The notes: generated by a model from the sequence alone, not told the origin. 58,616 nucleotides of DNA from Reyranella sp. CPCC 100927 (GCF_007859315.1 NZ_VOHA01000034.1:1-58616), one strand, 5' to 3'; positions 8,039 through 17,192 are shown, numbered from the stretch's first letter. A program made the numbers and translations.

Positions 8039-8662
8039 CTACGGCTTGTCGAGGATCGGCTGGCCCAGGCGCTCGGCGATCTGGGTGACCCGCCAGTCGG
8101 GCGGCGGGCCGCCTGTCGTTCGCAGCAGCGGCAGCGTGCGCCGCCGCCGCGGGTGGAGCAGGAACAGCCAGCCGGTGGTGGTCTTGCGCCGCAGGACCGG
8201 GCGCCACGACGTATCGTTGGCGTCGCGCCAGGCGCCGGAATTGTTCACGCGTTCCTCGTGGGTGCGCGTGTGGGCAAACGCGTAGAGCCCGCGATAGGAC
8301 GCCAGGTCTTCGCGCCAGCGCCAGGGCAGGATGCCCAGAAGGCGCTCCTCGACCTCGACGTTGCCGTTGGTGATCGTCGCCTTCAACCGCCGGGGCAGGA
8401 TCCACCACGCCAGCGGCACCCCCGCGGGAGCGGCCGCCGCCAGCAGGGCAAACAGCCAGTCGAAGATGTCCGCCAGCCCGAACACCAGGGCGATCAGTCC
8501 GAAGACGACAACGGCGATGATCGCGAACGTGATCAGGATCGCCGGCCGCGCGCCGTCCTCCGGTGTCAGCTCCAGCACCATGCCGTCGGGGTGCCAGCCC
8601 GTGCGCGGATGGGTGAAAGAGAGTTTCAGGTCCTGCCAGTCGCTGAGGATCGAGGGATGCAT
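8039..8662 (-). CDS. Membrane protein with PH-like soluble tail, function unknown
   Basis: About 207 residues from ATG 8662 (a GTG start at 8686 would add eight residues; neither has a good ribosome site). An N-terminal soluble stretch is followed by two transmembrane helices (ILITFAIIAVVVFGLIALVF and LFALLAAAAPAGVPLAWWIL) and a basic C-terminal domain rich in W and R. The arrangement resembles YcxB-like or bacterial PH-domain membrane proteins. No function is assigned and the gene stands alone. Confidence 0.65.
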   Translation of the reverse strand: MHPSILSDWQDLKLSFTHPRTGWHPDGMVLELTPEDGARPAILITFAIIAVVVFGLIALVFGLADIFDWLFALLAAAAPAGVPLAWWILPRRLKATITNGNVEVEERLLGILPWRWREDLASYRGLYAFAHTRTHEERVNNSGAWRDANDTSWRPVLRRKTTTGWLFLLHPRRRRTLPLLRTTGGPPPDWRVTQIAERLGQPILDKP

Positions 8663-8749
8663 CGCGGGCGCGATGCTTGGCGACACGCGGCTGTCATGTC
8701 AACCACGTGTGACCGGCGACGTGAGCCGCTTGCGGCATGGGCTGTTCGC

Positions 8750-9721
8750 TCAAGGCAGACGCAGCGCCAGCTTGCCGACGAAGTGGGTGTCGAGGACCCG
8801 GTGCGCTTCGACGATCTGCTCGAGCGCGAACGTGCGGGCGACATGGACCGTGAAAGGACCCGAGGCGATCAGGCCGTTGAGCCGTGTGGTTGCCGCGGTG
8901 CTGCGATCGCCGTTGTAGAGGTGCAGCGGTACGCCGGCCCGGACCTGCGGCTGGGGCATCACACCATGAGGGCAGGCGACCCGGCCGCCGTCCCGCACGG
9001 CCGTTGTCGCCCGATCGGCGATCGCGCCGCCGGCGGTGAAGAGGGCGGCGTCGCGACCGTCGGGCGCGAAGGCGTGGGCCGCGGCCACCACGTCGTCCTT
9101 GCGGCCGTCGACGACGGCGTCGGCCCCGAGGTCCCTGGCCAGCGCCACGCCGTCATCCCCTGACGCCACCGCCAGCACGCGCACGGCATGGCGTTTGGCC
9201 AATTGGACGGCCATGTGTCCGATACCGCCGCTGGCGCCGAAGACCATCAGCGTGTCGCCCGATTTGAGGGCGAGTGCGTCCAGGCCGCTCAGCGCGGTCA
9301 ACGCGTCCCACGGCATGACGCCGGCCTGCGCCATCGTCAGCGCGTCGGGGACCGGTGCGACATGGTCTTCCGCCACGACCGCGTACTGGGCGTAGAAACC
9401 GCCCCGGGGCAGCGGCATCGAGGCGGCATACACGCGATCACCGTCCTTGAAGCGACGGACATTCGCCCCCACGGCCGCGACGGTGCCGGCGCCGTCCCAG
9501 CCGAGGATATAGGGAAACGTGGAGGCGAAGCCGAAGGCGCCGTCGTAGCGTCCCTCGCGCTCGTCGACGTCCCACGACGCCACGCCGGCCACCTCGACCC
9601 GGATCAGGATGTCCTCGGGCCCGACCGCGGGTACGGGTACCGTCCGCAATGTGATCATCTCGGCGCCGCCGAATCCGTCGATGACGGCGGCCTGCATCGT
9701 GTCCGGTTTCACGTTCGTCAT
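8750..9721 (-). CDS. Zinc-independent MDR oxidoreductase (NADPH:quinone reductase-like)
   Basis: 323 residues with a GroES-like N-terminal domain (EDILIRVEVAGVASWDVDEREG) and a Rossmann domain carrying GASGGIGHMAVQLAKR. The zinc-binding cysteines of true alcohol dehydrogenases are absent, placing it with quinone oxidoreductase/crotonase-type reductases that use NADPH. A good AGGAGA precedes the ATG. It is divergent from the lipoprotein gene at 9952, and the shared gap contains a pair of operator-like palindromes. Quinone or electrophile reduction is likely; the substrate is not determined. Confidence 0.85.
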   Translation of the reverse strand: MTNVKPDTMQAAVIDGFGGAEMITLRTVPVPAVGPEDILIRVEVAGVASWDVDEREGRYDGAFGFASTFPYILGWDGAGTVAAVGANVRRFKDGDRVYAASMPLPRGGFYAQYAVVAEDHVAPVPDALTMAQAGVMPWDALTALSGLDALALKSGDTLMVFGASGGIGHMAVQLAKRHAVRVLAVASGDDGVALARDLGADAVVDGRKDDVVAAAHAFAPDGRDAALFTAGGAIADRATTAVRDGGRVACPHGVMPQPQVRAGVPLHLYNGDRSTAATTRLNGLIASGPFTVHVARTFALEQIVEAHRVLDTHFVGKLALRLP

Positions 9722-9780
9722 GACTTTTCTCCTGCCGCTTTTGCAGCGGATATCGGCGTGCGGTTGGCATCACATGGTGG

Positions 9781-9819
9781 TATATTACCATTAGTAATAT
9801 AAAAAACTACTAACAGTAA
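9781..9819. promoter_or_regulatory. Pair of operator-like palindromes in the divergent intergenic region
   Basis: TATATTAC and GTAATATA (9781-9788 and 9794-9801) form a perfect 8-bp inverted repeat with a 5-nt centre. A second related element, CTACTAACAGTAA (9807-9819), reads TTACTGTTAGTAG on the other strand and matches the core TTACCATTAGTAA of the first at ten of thirteen positions. The centres are 22 bp apart, two helical turns, suggesting two regulator dimers on one face. The TAC...GTA style resembles sites bound by HxlR/YodB-like redox regulators, which is inference. Confidence 0.5.
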
Positions 9820-9951
9820 TTTGTGAGGAATGGCCATTCGCAGCGGCGTGCACCCAATCGCCGGCAAACAGCCGCCCAGCGCCACAATCTTTCCACGCTT
9901 GACGGCCATCACTGGTGTCCCGTGGTCCCCTGGATCGGGAGGATTGCCCTG

Positions 9952-10380
9952 ATGAAGAAGGTTGTCGTGGCGCTGGGCGTGGCCGCGGGTCTGGCCGCCT
10001 GCGTGCCCCAGGAGCCGCCGTCTGCAACGCTCGAGCGCTTCGAGCCCAACCCCAGCGGCGGCGCGATCTACATCCTGCGTGGCCGTGATCCGGTTTTCCT
10101 GGGCGTGGCGCCCGTCAAGCTCGACGGCCAGCCCGTGGCGTCACTGCGCCGTGACGACTACGTGCGGCTGGATGTGGCGCCCGGCCAGCATCGCATCACC
10201 TGCGGCGAGGCTGACACGTCGGCGCAGGCCGTCGACATCGTGCCCGGCCAGACGGTTTTCTTCGATACCTTGCTGCGGGTCGGCTGGGTGTCGGCGCCGG
10301 AGTGCACCCTGATGCCGCTGGATGAGCCCAGTGGACGGCAGCGGGTCTCGACGGGCAAGCGGGTGGGAGCAGGACCGTAG
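9952..10380 (+). CDS. Lipoprotein, DUF2846-like
   Basis: 142 residues from ATG 9952, with GGGAGG at 9937-9942. A short basic start (MKK), a hydrophobic stretch and the lipobox LAAC at about residues 13-16 mark an SPII-processed lipoprotein. The mature domain (IYILRGRDPVFLGVAPVKLDG, then a beta-rich region ending near PECTLMP) looks like DUF2846. A role in the envelope is inferred from the lipid anchor only. It is divergent from the MDR oxidoreductase gene. Confidence 0.75.
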   Translation: MKKVVVALGVAAGLAACVPQEPPSATLERFEPNPSGGAIYILRGRDPVFLGVAPVKLDGQPVASLRRDDYVRLDVAPGQHRITCGEADTSAQAVDIVPGQTVFFDTLLRVGWVSAPECTLMPLDEPSGRQRVSTGKRVGAGP

Positions 10381-10393
10381 CGAACCGGCGCGG

Positions 10394-12013
10394 TTACCGG
10401 CGCCGGCGTGTGAGGACAATCCAGCTGCGCCCTTCCAGGCGCCGCTCGAAATGCGCATCGAGATAGCCGGCATACGTCGCCTGCGCCGTTTGCGTCCAGG
10501 CGACGTTGGTCGCGAACTTGGGAATGAGGACGCGATCGACCTCGGCCAGGTAGGTTTCGGCCGGCAATGTCGGCGCCCCCATGCCGGACCACAGATTGCC
10601 GCCGCGCGGCGGCTCGAGCCCGAGCATGAAGGGCAGTGGATCGACCTGGTCGAAAACCGCGATCTTGCCGGTGGCGAGGCCGTTGTCGCGCAGCAGTGCG
10701 GCGGCTTCCTCCAGGGTCTGCACATACTCGAACGGTGACAGCTCGTAGCGCGGCCGCACCGCACGCGCCCGGTTGAGCAGGCGGGGACCGCCACGGCCTC
10801 CAGCGAAGGCCGCGATCACGCCGTCGGGCTCGGCCGGCACCGCGAGCCCGCGCAGGTTGGTGGCCTCGACGACCTTGAGGTTCCCGGCTTCGGTCCTGGC
10901 GTGGTAGCCCGCGATGCTGACGGTGGAACTGACGATCGCGGCGAGGGGAAACAACAGCAGTGCGCCCAGCAGCGCCGTCGAGGTTTGCTGGCGCTGCAGC
11001 GCCTGATAGAGCAGGAAGGCGATCACGACGGCGAGCGGTACGCTGTGCGACTGCGAATTCTGTGACAGCAGCCCCAGGCCGGCCAGCAGCAGGAAGGCCG
11101 TGGCGACCGGCACGGCCAGGCGCACCGTGCCGCGCCACCACAGCCACAACGCGATGCCCGCGGCCGCGACGTAAGGCGCGTATTCGGCCGCGTTCTCGGC
11201 GACGTCGTTGAAGTAGAAGGAGACGTCGTCGCGCACGACGCCGGCCTGCACCGTGGCCATCAGGTCCACGAGATAGAGCCGATTGAACGGTGCCAGGATC
11301 AGGGCGATGCCCAGCACGCAGACAGCCGCCCAGCCGCGCCAGCGCGCCGACACATGCGGCGAGACCGCCAGGGCGACAACAATGCTGGCGCCCGCGACCA
11401 CGAAGTACGTCACCTTCAGATAGAAGAGCGCTGCCGTCAGCGCCGCGACCACGACCATGTCGGCGACATCTGTCCAGCCGCTGCGGCGTGGCGGCAGGAA
11501 CAGGATCAGCCCGATGATGCTGATGCCCGCCCAGCCGTAGCGGTTGTAGCTCATGGCAAAGGAATAGGCGTTGGGCGAGTCGCCGACATTGGCGGGGCGC
11601 AGCACCAGAAGGCAGACGAAGACGACGAACAGCACCGCGGGGATCAGCGGCAGGCGGCGCCAGGCGGCGAGCGTCGCGCACGCGAAGACAACAGCCGCGG
11701 CAATGCCGACGCCGACCAGCAGCGCCTGTGGCGAAGCGCCCACCGTCAGGTAGCCGATGTAGGTCAGGAAGAACGTGAGCTGACCGACGGCCTCATGGAA
11801 ATCGACATGCGGCACGTGGCCGGCGTGCAGATGCCAGGCGCCGGCCAGGTTGAACAGCAGATCCCAGGTCATCTCCGTCGACAGAACGACCGCGGGCGAA
11901 AACACGGCCCACGCCGCGGCGAGGACGACGATCCCGGCCACGGCCATCAACGGTCCCAGGGCGGTGTCGCGGTGAAAAAGCACTGATGCCAGACTGTCGT
12001 CGGGCTGGGTCAT
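10394..12013 (-). CDS. Large polytopic membrane protein, possibly GT-C glycosyltransferase-like
   Basis: About 539 residues. ATG 12013 is chosen because GGAG is 9 nt upstream; the open frame extends to a TTG at 12088 and another ATG at 12022. About ten to eleven hydrophobic helices fill the first two thirds, and a soluble C-terminal domain of about 170 residues follows. A D/E-containing first loop (STEMTWDLLFNLAGAWHLHAGHVPHVDFHEAVG) lies after helix 1, the position where GT-C lipid-linked sugar transferases keep catalytic acids. I do not recognise a named family. It is adjacent to prmB but separated by 100 bp. Confidence 0.7.
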   Translation of the reverse strand: MTQPDDSLASVLFHRDTALGPLMAVAGIVVLAAAWAVFSPAVVLSTEMTWDLLFNLAGAWHLHAGHVPHVDFHEAVGQLTFFLTYIGYLTVGASPQALLVGVGIAAAVVFACATLAAWRRLPLIPAVLFVVFVCLLVLRPANVGDSPNAYSFAMSYNRYGWAGISIIGLILFLPPRRSGWTDVADMVVVAALTAALFYLKVTYFVVAGASIVVALAVSPHVSARWRGWAAVCVLGIALILAPFNRLYLVDLMATVQAGVVRDDVSFYFNDVAENAAEYAPYVAAAGIALWLWWRGTVRLAVPVATAFLLLAGLGLLSQNSQSHSVPLAVVIAFLLYQALQRQQTSTALLGALLLFPLAAIVSSTVSIAGYHARTEAGNLKVVEATNLRGLAVPAEPDGVIAAFAGGRGGPRLLNRARAVRPRYELSPFEYVQTLEEAAALLRDNGLATGKIAVFDQVDPLPFMLGLEPPRGGNLWSGMGAPTLPAETYLAEVDRVLIPKFATNVAWTQTAQATYAGYLDAHFERRLEGRSWIVLTRRRR

Positions 12014-12116
12014 CGCGTCCATCTCCGCTGGCCACCGCCCCGTGGATGACGCGACGGTGCGGTAGGTCTGCGGCAGAGTCAGGGTCAAATTGTGACGATG
12101 CCGGTGTGATCCGGCC

Positions 12117-13136
12117 TCAGGTGGCGCGCTTCCTGGAGCGAGGCTTGTCCGTGGACCGTGCCGATATTGTCTGGAGCTCGCGCGACGTCAGCCAGAACAC
12201 CTCGCCGTCGCTGCGCGCGGTGTCCAGCCAGAGGAAGGGCGTGCGCGGATAGGCCGCCTCCAGGATGTCGCGATCCTCGCCGATCTCGCATAACAGTCCG
12301 CCGTCAGGCTCAAGGTGATCCGCTGCCGCCGCGAGGATGCGGTGCACCAGATCGAAGCCGTCCTCGCCTGAGGCCAGCGCCATCGCCGGTTCGTGCCGGT
12401 ATTCCGGCGGCAGTCGCTCCATGACCGCGCGGCCGACATAGGGCGGGTTGGTGAGGATGAGGTCGTAGCGCCGTCCGGCGAGGGGCGCGAAGAGGTCACC
12501 CTCGATCAGCCGGACACGGTCTTCCAGGCCGTGATCGCTGACATTCTCCGCCGCCAGTGCCAGCGCCTCCGCCGAGAGATCGACCGCGTCCACGGTGGCG
12601 TTGGGAAAGGCATAGGCGGCGAGGATCGCGAGCGACCCGCCGCCGGTGCACAGGTCGAGCACGGAACCCAGCGCCTGAGGATCGGCCACCAGGCCCGTGC
12701 CGTCGTCCGAGCCGTCAAACAGAGCGGATCGCAGCAGTTCGGCGATGTAGGAACGCGGCACCAGCGCCCGCTTGTCGCAACGGAACGGGACACCGCCGAG
12801 ATAGGCGCGTCCGGTCAGGTATGCCGCCGGCAGGCGCTGGTCGACGCGCAGCGCAATGCGTTCGCCCAGCAGCGTCCGCTCGCGCGCCGTCAGCCGCGCG
12901 TCGGCGAAGGCGTTGAAATCATCGATCGGCAGGTGAAGGCTTTCCAGGATCAGGAACGCAGCCTCGTCGAGTGCCGTCGACGTGCCGTGACCGAAGTGAA
13001 GGCCGGCCGCCCGGAACGTGCTCACCGCGTAGCGCAGCGCATCGCGCAAGGTGATGAATTCGTGGATCTCACGTCGGGGGTCGGGCTTGCCTGCTGCCGT
13101 CGATGCGCGGGTGCGCGTTGGCGCTCTGCCGGGCAT
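12117..13136 (-). CDS. prmB: Protein-(glutamine-N5) methyltransferase, PrmB type
   Basis: 339 residues. The sequence contains LTNPPYVG, the NPPY motif of glutamine-N5 methyltransferases, the SAM-binding loop VLDLCTGGGSLAI, and the PrmB-specific LVPRSYIAELL and AAYLTGRAYLGGVPF segments. PrmB methylates a Gln of ribosomal protein L3; HemK/PrmC methylates release factors and lacks LVPRS. The start has AAGGAG upstream. The N-terminal 35 residues and the basic C-terminal tail are longer than usual. Confidence in the PrmB rather than PrmC assignment is good but rests on motifs. Confidence 0.85.
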   Translation of the reverse strand: MPGRAPTRTRASTAAGKPDPRREIHEFITLRDALRYAVSTFRAAGLHFGHGTSTALDEAAFLILESLHLPIDDFNAFADARLTARERTLLGERIALRVDQRLPAAYLTGRAYLGGVPFRCDKRALVPRSYIAELLRSALFDGSDDGTGLVADPQALGSVLDLCTGGGSLAILAAYAFPNATVDAVDLSAEALALAAENVSDHGLEDRVRLIEGDLFAPLAGRRYDLILTNPPYVGRAVMERLPPEYRHEPAMALASGEDGFDLVHRILAAAADHLEPDGGLLCEIGEDRDILEAAYPRTPFLWLDTARSDGEVFWLTSRELQTISARSTDKPRSRKRAT

Positions 13137-13160
13137 GTCACGCGTTCTCCTTCACCACGC

Positions 13161-13265
13161 ACCTGTCGTCCCGAGCGCCCCTTCGGCGGGCTCAGGAGAG
13201 GGATCCAGGCGCCGTTCCTGGATCCCTCTCCTGAGCCCGCCGAAGGGGCGCTCGGGACGACAGGT
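13161..13265. repeat. 49-bp perfect inverted repeat
   Basis: Two 49-bp arms (13161-13209 and 13217-13265) are exact reverse complements around a 7-nt loop. The outer part shares the GTC-TCCCGAGCG core with the other palindromes of this window. It fills most of the gap between prmB and the Bug receptor gene, and both flanking genes point left. It would form an exceptionally stable hairpin in RNA. Confidence 0.85.
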
Positions 13266-13297
13266 GTATCAGCGACCGGCGGTTCCAGATACTGGCG

Positions 13298-14257
13298 TTA
13301 TTCCGGTATCAGCTTCAGCCGGCGCAGCAGGTCGCGCTCCTCGTCCAATGTCCGCAGCATGGCGTCGCGGTAGGCCGGGCCGTCCAGCAGCAGCAGCGGC
13401 TGGTCCATGGCCTCGAGGAATTTCAGATGCTCGGGTTCCTGCGCTGCAGCGCGGAAGGCGTCGGCCAGGATGCGCACGACGGCGGGGTCCATGCCGCGCG
13501 GTCCGATCAGCCCGCCAGGACTGTCGACGGTGACGTCGATGCCGAGTTCGCGCACGGTGGGCGCGTCGGGGAAGCGGGCGGCCCGGTTGGCGGTGAACAC
13601 CGCCAGCAGCCGCAACTGGCCAGCCCGCACCATCGGCGCCCAGCCCGAGGACTCCGAGGCGAAGTCGATCTCGCCGCCCAGCAGCGCCCGTAAGGTGTCG
13701 GCCGTGCCGCGATAGGGCGCGTGCGTCCAGCTCAGGCCCTGGGCGATGGCGACACGCTCCATGGCGAGGTGCTGGGTCGAGCCGATGCCCAGGGTGCCGT
13801 AGTTCAGCTTGCCGGGGTGGGCGCGGGCATGCGCCAGCAGATCGGGCAGCGTCCGCCACGGTGCGTCCGCGCGCACCACCACGCCCATCACGAAGCCGGT
13901 GATCTGCAGGATATAGGTCAGGTCGTTGATCGGATGGTACGTGAGCTTGTTCAGCAGCGGCTGGCGCAGCACGCTCATATGCATCTGCGAGATCACGTAG
14001 CCGTCGGGCTTGGCGTCCTGCAGCGCCATCGCACCCAGGATGCCTGAGGCACCCGACTTGTTCTCGACGATGATGGACTGTCCCAATTTGCGGGCGACCG
14101 ACTCCGCGAGGATGCGAAAGCCGGCATCGGCAGGACCGCCGGCCGCCCATGGGATGATCAGGCGGATCGGGCGGTCAGGAAAGCGTGCCTGGGCGGCAGC
14201 CGCCCAGGGCAGGATCGAGGCCGTGGCCAGGACGGCCCGGCGCGTGATGCGGTTCAT
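13298..14257 (-). CDS. Bug/TctC-family periplasmic substrate-binding protein
   Basis: 319 residues from ATG 14257 (GGGGGAG and GAGG upstream). The signal peptide includes TRRAVLATA, a possible Tat-type twin-arginine motif, with a likely cut after AQA. PDRPIRLIIPWAAGGPADAGFR and ENKSGASGILGA are hallmarks of the tripartite tricarboxylate receptor (Bug) family, which binds carboxylates. No TctA/TctB membrane genes are nearby, so it is an orphan receptor, a common situation in this family. It is divergent from the aminotransferase at 14549 and may share regulation with it. Confidence 0.85.
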   Translation of the reverse strand: MNRITRRAVLATASILPWAAAAQARFPDRPIRLIIPWAAGGPADAGFRILAESVARKLGQSIIVENKSGASGILGAMALQDAKPDGYVISQMHMSVLRQPLLNKLTYHPINDLTYILQITGFVMGVVVRADAPWRTLPDLLAHARAHPGKLNYGTLGIGSTQHLAMERVAIAQGLSWTHAPYRGTADTLRALLGGEIDFASESSGWAPMVRAGQLRLLAVFTANRAARFPDAPTVRELGIDVTVDSPGGLIGPRGMDPAVVRILADAFRAAAQEPEHLKFLEAMDQPLLLLDGPAYRDAMLRTLDEERDLLRRLKLIPE

Positions 14258-14548
14258 GCCCTCAGCTCCCCCGCCGACGTTACCCAGTGACCGCGTCGCT
14301 ACCGATGGTTTCGATTCAGCCCGATTTTGGCAAGCGTTTGCTCTAGGCTGAGGAACATTTGCCGTAGCCACAGAAAAATTGATGCCTCGGGGGCCCCTGT
14401 GCACCGGTTCCCCTCGATCGCAATCGGCCTTAGTCTCCGCGGCGCGCGCATCACGGCGATCGCCGGCACGACAACCGATGCGCATGATTCTTCTCAGGCA
14501 TGGAATACCTGAGCCATCAAAGGCGTTCGCGAGCGCGGAGGAAATCAG

Positions 14549-15736
14549 ATGAGCGTGCGTGCAGGGCGTGAGTTCCTGGCGATCCCCGGTCCGACCAACG
14601 TGCCCGACGAGGTGCTGCGGGCCATGCATCGCCCGGCCGTGGACATCTACACCGGCCCGCTGGTGGCGCTGACCGACAGCTTGCTGCGCGACATCGCCCG
14701 CGTGTTCAACACCCAGGGCCGCACCTACATCTATATCGCCAACGGCCATGGTGCGTGGGAAGCGGCGCTGACCAACGTGCTGTCCAAGGGCGACAGGATC
14801 CTGGTGCTGGAAAGCGGCCGCTTCGCCATCGGCTGGGGCGAGGCCGCGCGCCGCATGGGCGTCGAGGTCGAGGTGCTGAAGGGCGACATGCGCCGCGCCG
14901 TGCGCCCGGCCGAGGTCGAGGCGCGGCTGAAGGCCGACAAGGGCGGCACCATCAAGGCCGTGCTGGTGGCGCAGATCGACACCGCCTCGGGCGTGGTGAA
15001 CGATATCGAGGCGATCGGCCAGGCGATGCGCGCGGCAGGGCATGACGCGCTGCTGATGGTCGATACGGTGGCGTCGCTGGGCTGCATGCCGTTCGACATG
15101 GATGCCTGGCGTGTCGACGTGGCGATGTCGGGCTCGCAGAAGGGCCTGATGACGCCGCCGGGATTGAGCTTCGTCGCCGCCAATAACCGCGCGCGCGAGG
15201 TCCACAAGAAGGCCGGGCTGCGCACGCCCTACTGGGACTGGACCGATCGCGAAGGCGATGTCCACTACCAGAAATATGCCGGCACGCCGCCCGAGCATCT
15301 ACTGTTCGGCCTGCGCCAGGCGCTCGACCTGCTGTTCGAGGAGGGCCTGGAGAACGCGTTCCGGCGCCACTCCCTGCTGGCCGAAGCGGTGCGTCGTGCC
15401 ATCGGCATCTGGGCCGAAGGCCAGGCGATGGGCTTCAACATCATCGAGCCCAACGAGCGCTGCAACACCGTCACCACGGTGCTGATGAACGGCGGCCACG
15501 ATCCGGAGGCGCTGCGCACCTACTGCAGCCAGAAATGCGGCGTCGTGCTGGGCCAGGGCATCGGCGAGCTCTCGGGCAAGGGCATCCGTATCGCTCACAT
15601 GGGCCACGTCAACGCACCCATGGTGCTGGGCACCTTGGGCGTCGTCGAGGTCGGCCTCAGCGCGCTCGGTATCCCGCACGGCAAGGGCGGCACCCAGGCC
15701 GCGATCGAGTGGCTGGGCGAGCAGGTGAAGGCGTAG
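14549..15736 (+). CDS. Class V aminotransferase, serine-glyoxylate/alanine-glyoxylate type (SgaA-like)
   Basis: 395 residues, strong ribosome site GCGGAGGAAATC. The N-terminus (PGPTNVPDEVLRAMHRPAVD) and the PLP-lysine region SGSQKGLMTPPG (Lys near residue 197) are typical of alanine/serine-glyoxylate aminotransferases. These transfer the amino group of serine or alanine to glyoxylate, giving hydroxypyruvate or pyruvate and glycine, a step of C1/serine-cycle and photorespiratory-type metabolism. The 291 bp upstream region (14258-14548) holds no gene and no clear promoter that I can see. Substrate preference cannot be told from sequence. Confidence 0.87.
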   Translation: MSVRAGREFLAIPGPTNVPDEVLRAMHRPAVDIYTGPLVALTDSLLRDIARVFNTQGRTYIYIANGHGAWEAALTNVLSKGDRILVLESGRFAIGWGEAARRMGVEVEVLKGDMRRAVRPAEVEARLKADKGGTIKAVLVAQIDTASGVVNDIEAIGQAMRAAGHDALLMVDTVASLGCMPFDMDAWRVDVAMSGSQKGLMTPPGLSFVAANNRAREVHKKAGLRTPYWDWTDREGDVHYQKYAGTPPEHLLFGLRQALDLLFEEGLENAFRRHSLLAEAVRRAIGIWAEGQAMGFNIIEPNERCNTVTTVLMNGGHDPEALRTYCSQKCGVVLGQGIGELSGKGIRIAHMGHVNAPMVLGTLGVVEVGLSALGIPHGKGGTQAAIEWLGEQVKA

Positions 15737-15760
15737 TCGGGTCGCTGCGCTCAGAGCATG

Positions 15761-15924
15761 TGATTTTTACCTTCCCCCGCTCGCGGGGGAAGGTGGCGCG
15801 CAGCGCCGGATGGGGGGCGCTTCAACGGAAATGACGCTCGCCATCAAACGCCAATGCTGCCGCAAGAGCCCCCATCCGCCCTTCGGGCACCTTCCCCCGC
15901 AAGCGGGGGAAGGTAGAAAAATCA
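15761..15924. repeat. Composite palindromic repeat (family B)
   Basis: Two hairpins (CCCCCGCTCGCGGGGG and CCCCCGCAAGCGGGGG cores) are themselves arranged in inverted orientation, and the outermost TGATTTTTACC is mirrored by GGTAGAAAAATCA. It lies between the converging aminotransferase and CaiB genes and could act as a bidirectional terminator: T-rich tracts flank the stems on both strands. Confidence 0.75.
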
Positions 15925-15950
15925 CAACCCCCTCGAGATGACGTGAAATC

Positions 15951-17168
15951 TCAAATGATCTTCCGCGTCCGCAGGCCCGCGATCTCGGCGGCGCTGTAGC
16001 CCAGGTCTGCCAGCACCGCGTCGTTGTGTTCGCCCAGGTCCGGCGCGATGCCGGGCTTGGCCGGCGTCTCGGAGAATTGCCAGGGCGTTCCGTGCACCTT
16101 CAGGCGCTTGCCATGCTGGGGGTAGTCCACTTCCGTGATGTAGCCGTTGGCGAGCACGTCGGGATCGTTGGATGCCTCGAGCAGCGTGTTGATCGGTGCC
16201 GACACAATGTCGGCGCCGCGCAGCTTTGCCACCCAGTCCTCGCGCGGCCCGGTGGCGAAGAGTTCGTCGAGCAGCGCCAGTAGCGCGGTGCACCGGGCCT
16301 CGTTATCGATGATCACGCCGAGATGCTCGAAGCCGGCGGCCTTCAGCCGTGGATAGAACCCCAGCGCCGCCATGGCCGTGTGCCAGTTCTCCGGTCCGGT
16401 GAGCTGGAAGACAAGCGGTTTGCCGTCGCGATCGTTGAAGCTGGCGCTGATACCCGGTCGCTGGGCCGTGCCGGTGATGCGGGCCTGGCCGGTGACGGGA
16501 TTACGGTTGCGCCACATCGTCGTGGTGAGCGTCCAGCCCATCAGGCGGATCTGTCCACCCAGCAGCGACAAATCGATCTTCTGGCCGACGCCGGTGCTGC
16601 GCGCATGGGTGAGCGCTGCCAGTGCGCCGCCGAAAGCCAGGATCGCGCAGGTCTCGTCGGCAACCGACACGACGCCGGTGCGCAGCTTCTGGCCCGGCAT
16701 GGAGTAGGCCTCGGCGATGCCGCCCAGCGCCTGGGCCATCGAATCGGTGCCCGGCAGGTCCGCGTGCGGTCCTTTGGTGCCGTAACCCGAGATCGAGACA
16801 TAGACCAGCTTGGGATTGATCTTGCGCAGTTCCTCGTAGCCGAAGCCGTTCTTCTCGGCCGCGCCCGGCCGGAAGTTCTGGCCGAAGATGTCGGCGCGGG
16901 CCACGAGCCTGTGCAGGATCTCGCGGCCTTCCGACGTCTTGAGGTTCAGGGTCACGCTCTTCACGCCGCGATTGTTGGTCTCGAAGAAAGTGCTGGGCAT
17001 GCCCGGCAGCACCGTCATGCGCCGTGAGGAGTCGCCGCCCTCCGGGACCTCGATCTTGATCACATCGGCGCCGAGATCCGCCATCAGCATGTAGGGCACG
17101 GTGCCCGCCTGCGCGGTGGAGCAGGAGACGACCCTGACGCCTTGCAGGGGGCCAAAGGGTTGCGACAT
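15951..17168 (-). CDS. CaiB/BaiF family CoA-transferase
   Basis: 405 residues from ATG 17168. The protein has the family III CoA-transferase pattern: LQGVRVVSCSTAQAGTVPYMLMADLGADVIKIEVPEGGD at the N-terminus, SISGYGTKGPHADLPGTDSMAQA in the middle and the closing VHGTPWQFSETP. These enzymes move CoA between carboxylic acids through an Asp-bound intermediate. The neighbours are a peptide-type ABC importer and, further upstream, an enoyl-CoA hydratase, so a CoA-dependent degradation route for an imported acid is plausible. The substrate is unknown. Confidence 0.87.
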   Translation of the reverse strand: MSQPFGPLQGVRVVSCSTAQAGTVPYMLMADLGADVIKIEVPEGGDSSRRMTVLPGMPSTFFETNNRGVKSVTLNLKTSEGREILHRLVARADIFGQNFRPGAAEKNGFGYEELRKINPKLVYVSISGYGTKGPHADLPGTDSMAQALGGIAEAYSMPGQKLRTGVVSVADETCAILAFGGALAALTHARSTGVGQKIDLSLLGGQIRLMGWTLTTTMWRNRNPVTGQARITGTAQRPGISASFNDRDGKPLVFQLTGPENWHTAMAALGFYPRLKAAGFEHLGVIIDNEARCTALLALLDELFATGPREDWVAKLRGADIVSAPINTLLEASNDPDVLANGYITEVDYPQHGKRLKVHGTPWQFSETPAKPGIAPDLGEHNDAVLADLGYSAAEIAGLRTRKII

Positions 17169-17192
17169 GTCGGACCTCTCCTCGATCACACC

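Noticed and set aside
14258-15298. N-terminal extension of the Bug receptor frame
   Set aside because: This part is antisense to the aminotransferase gene; the receptor begins with its signal peptide at 14257.
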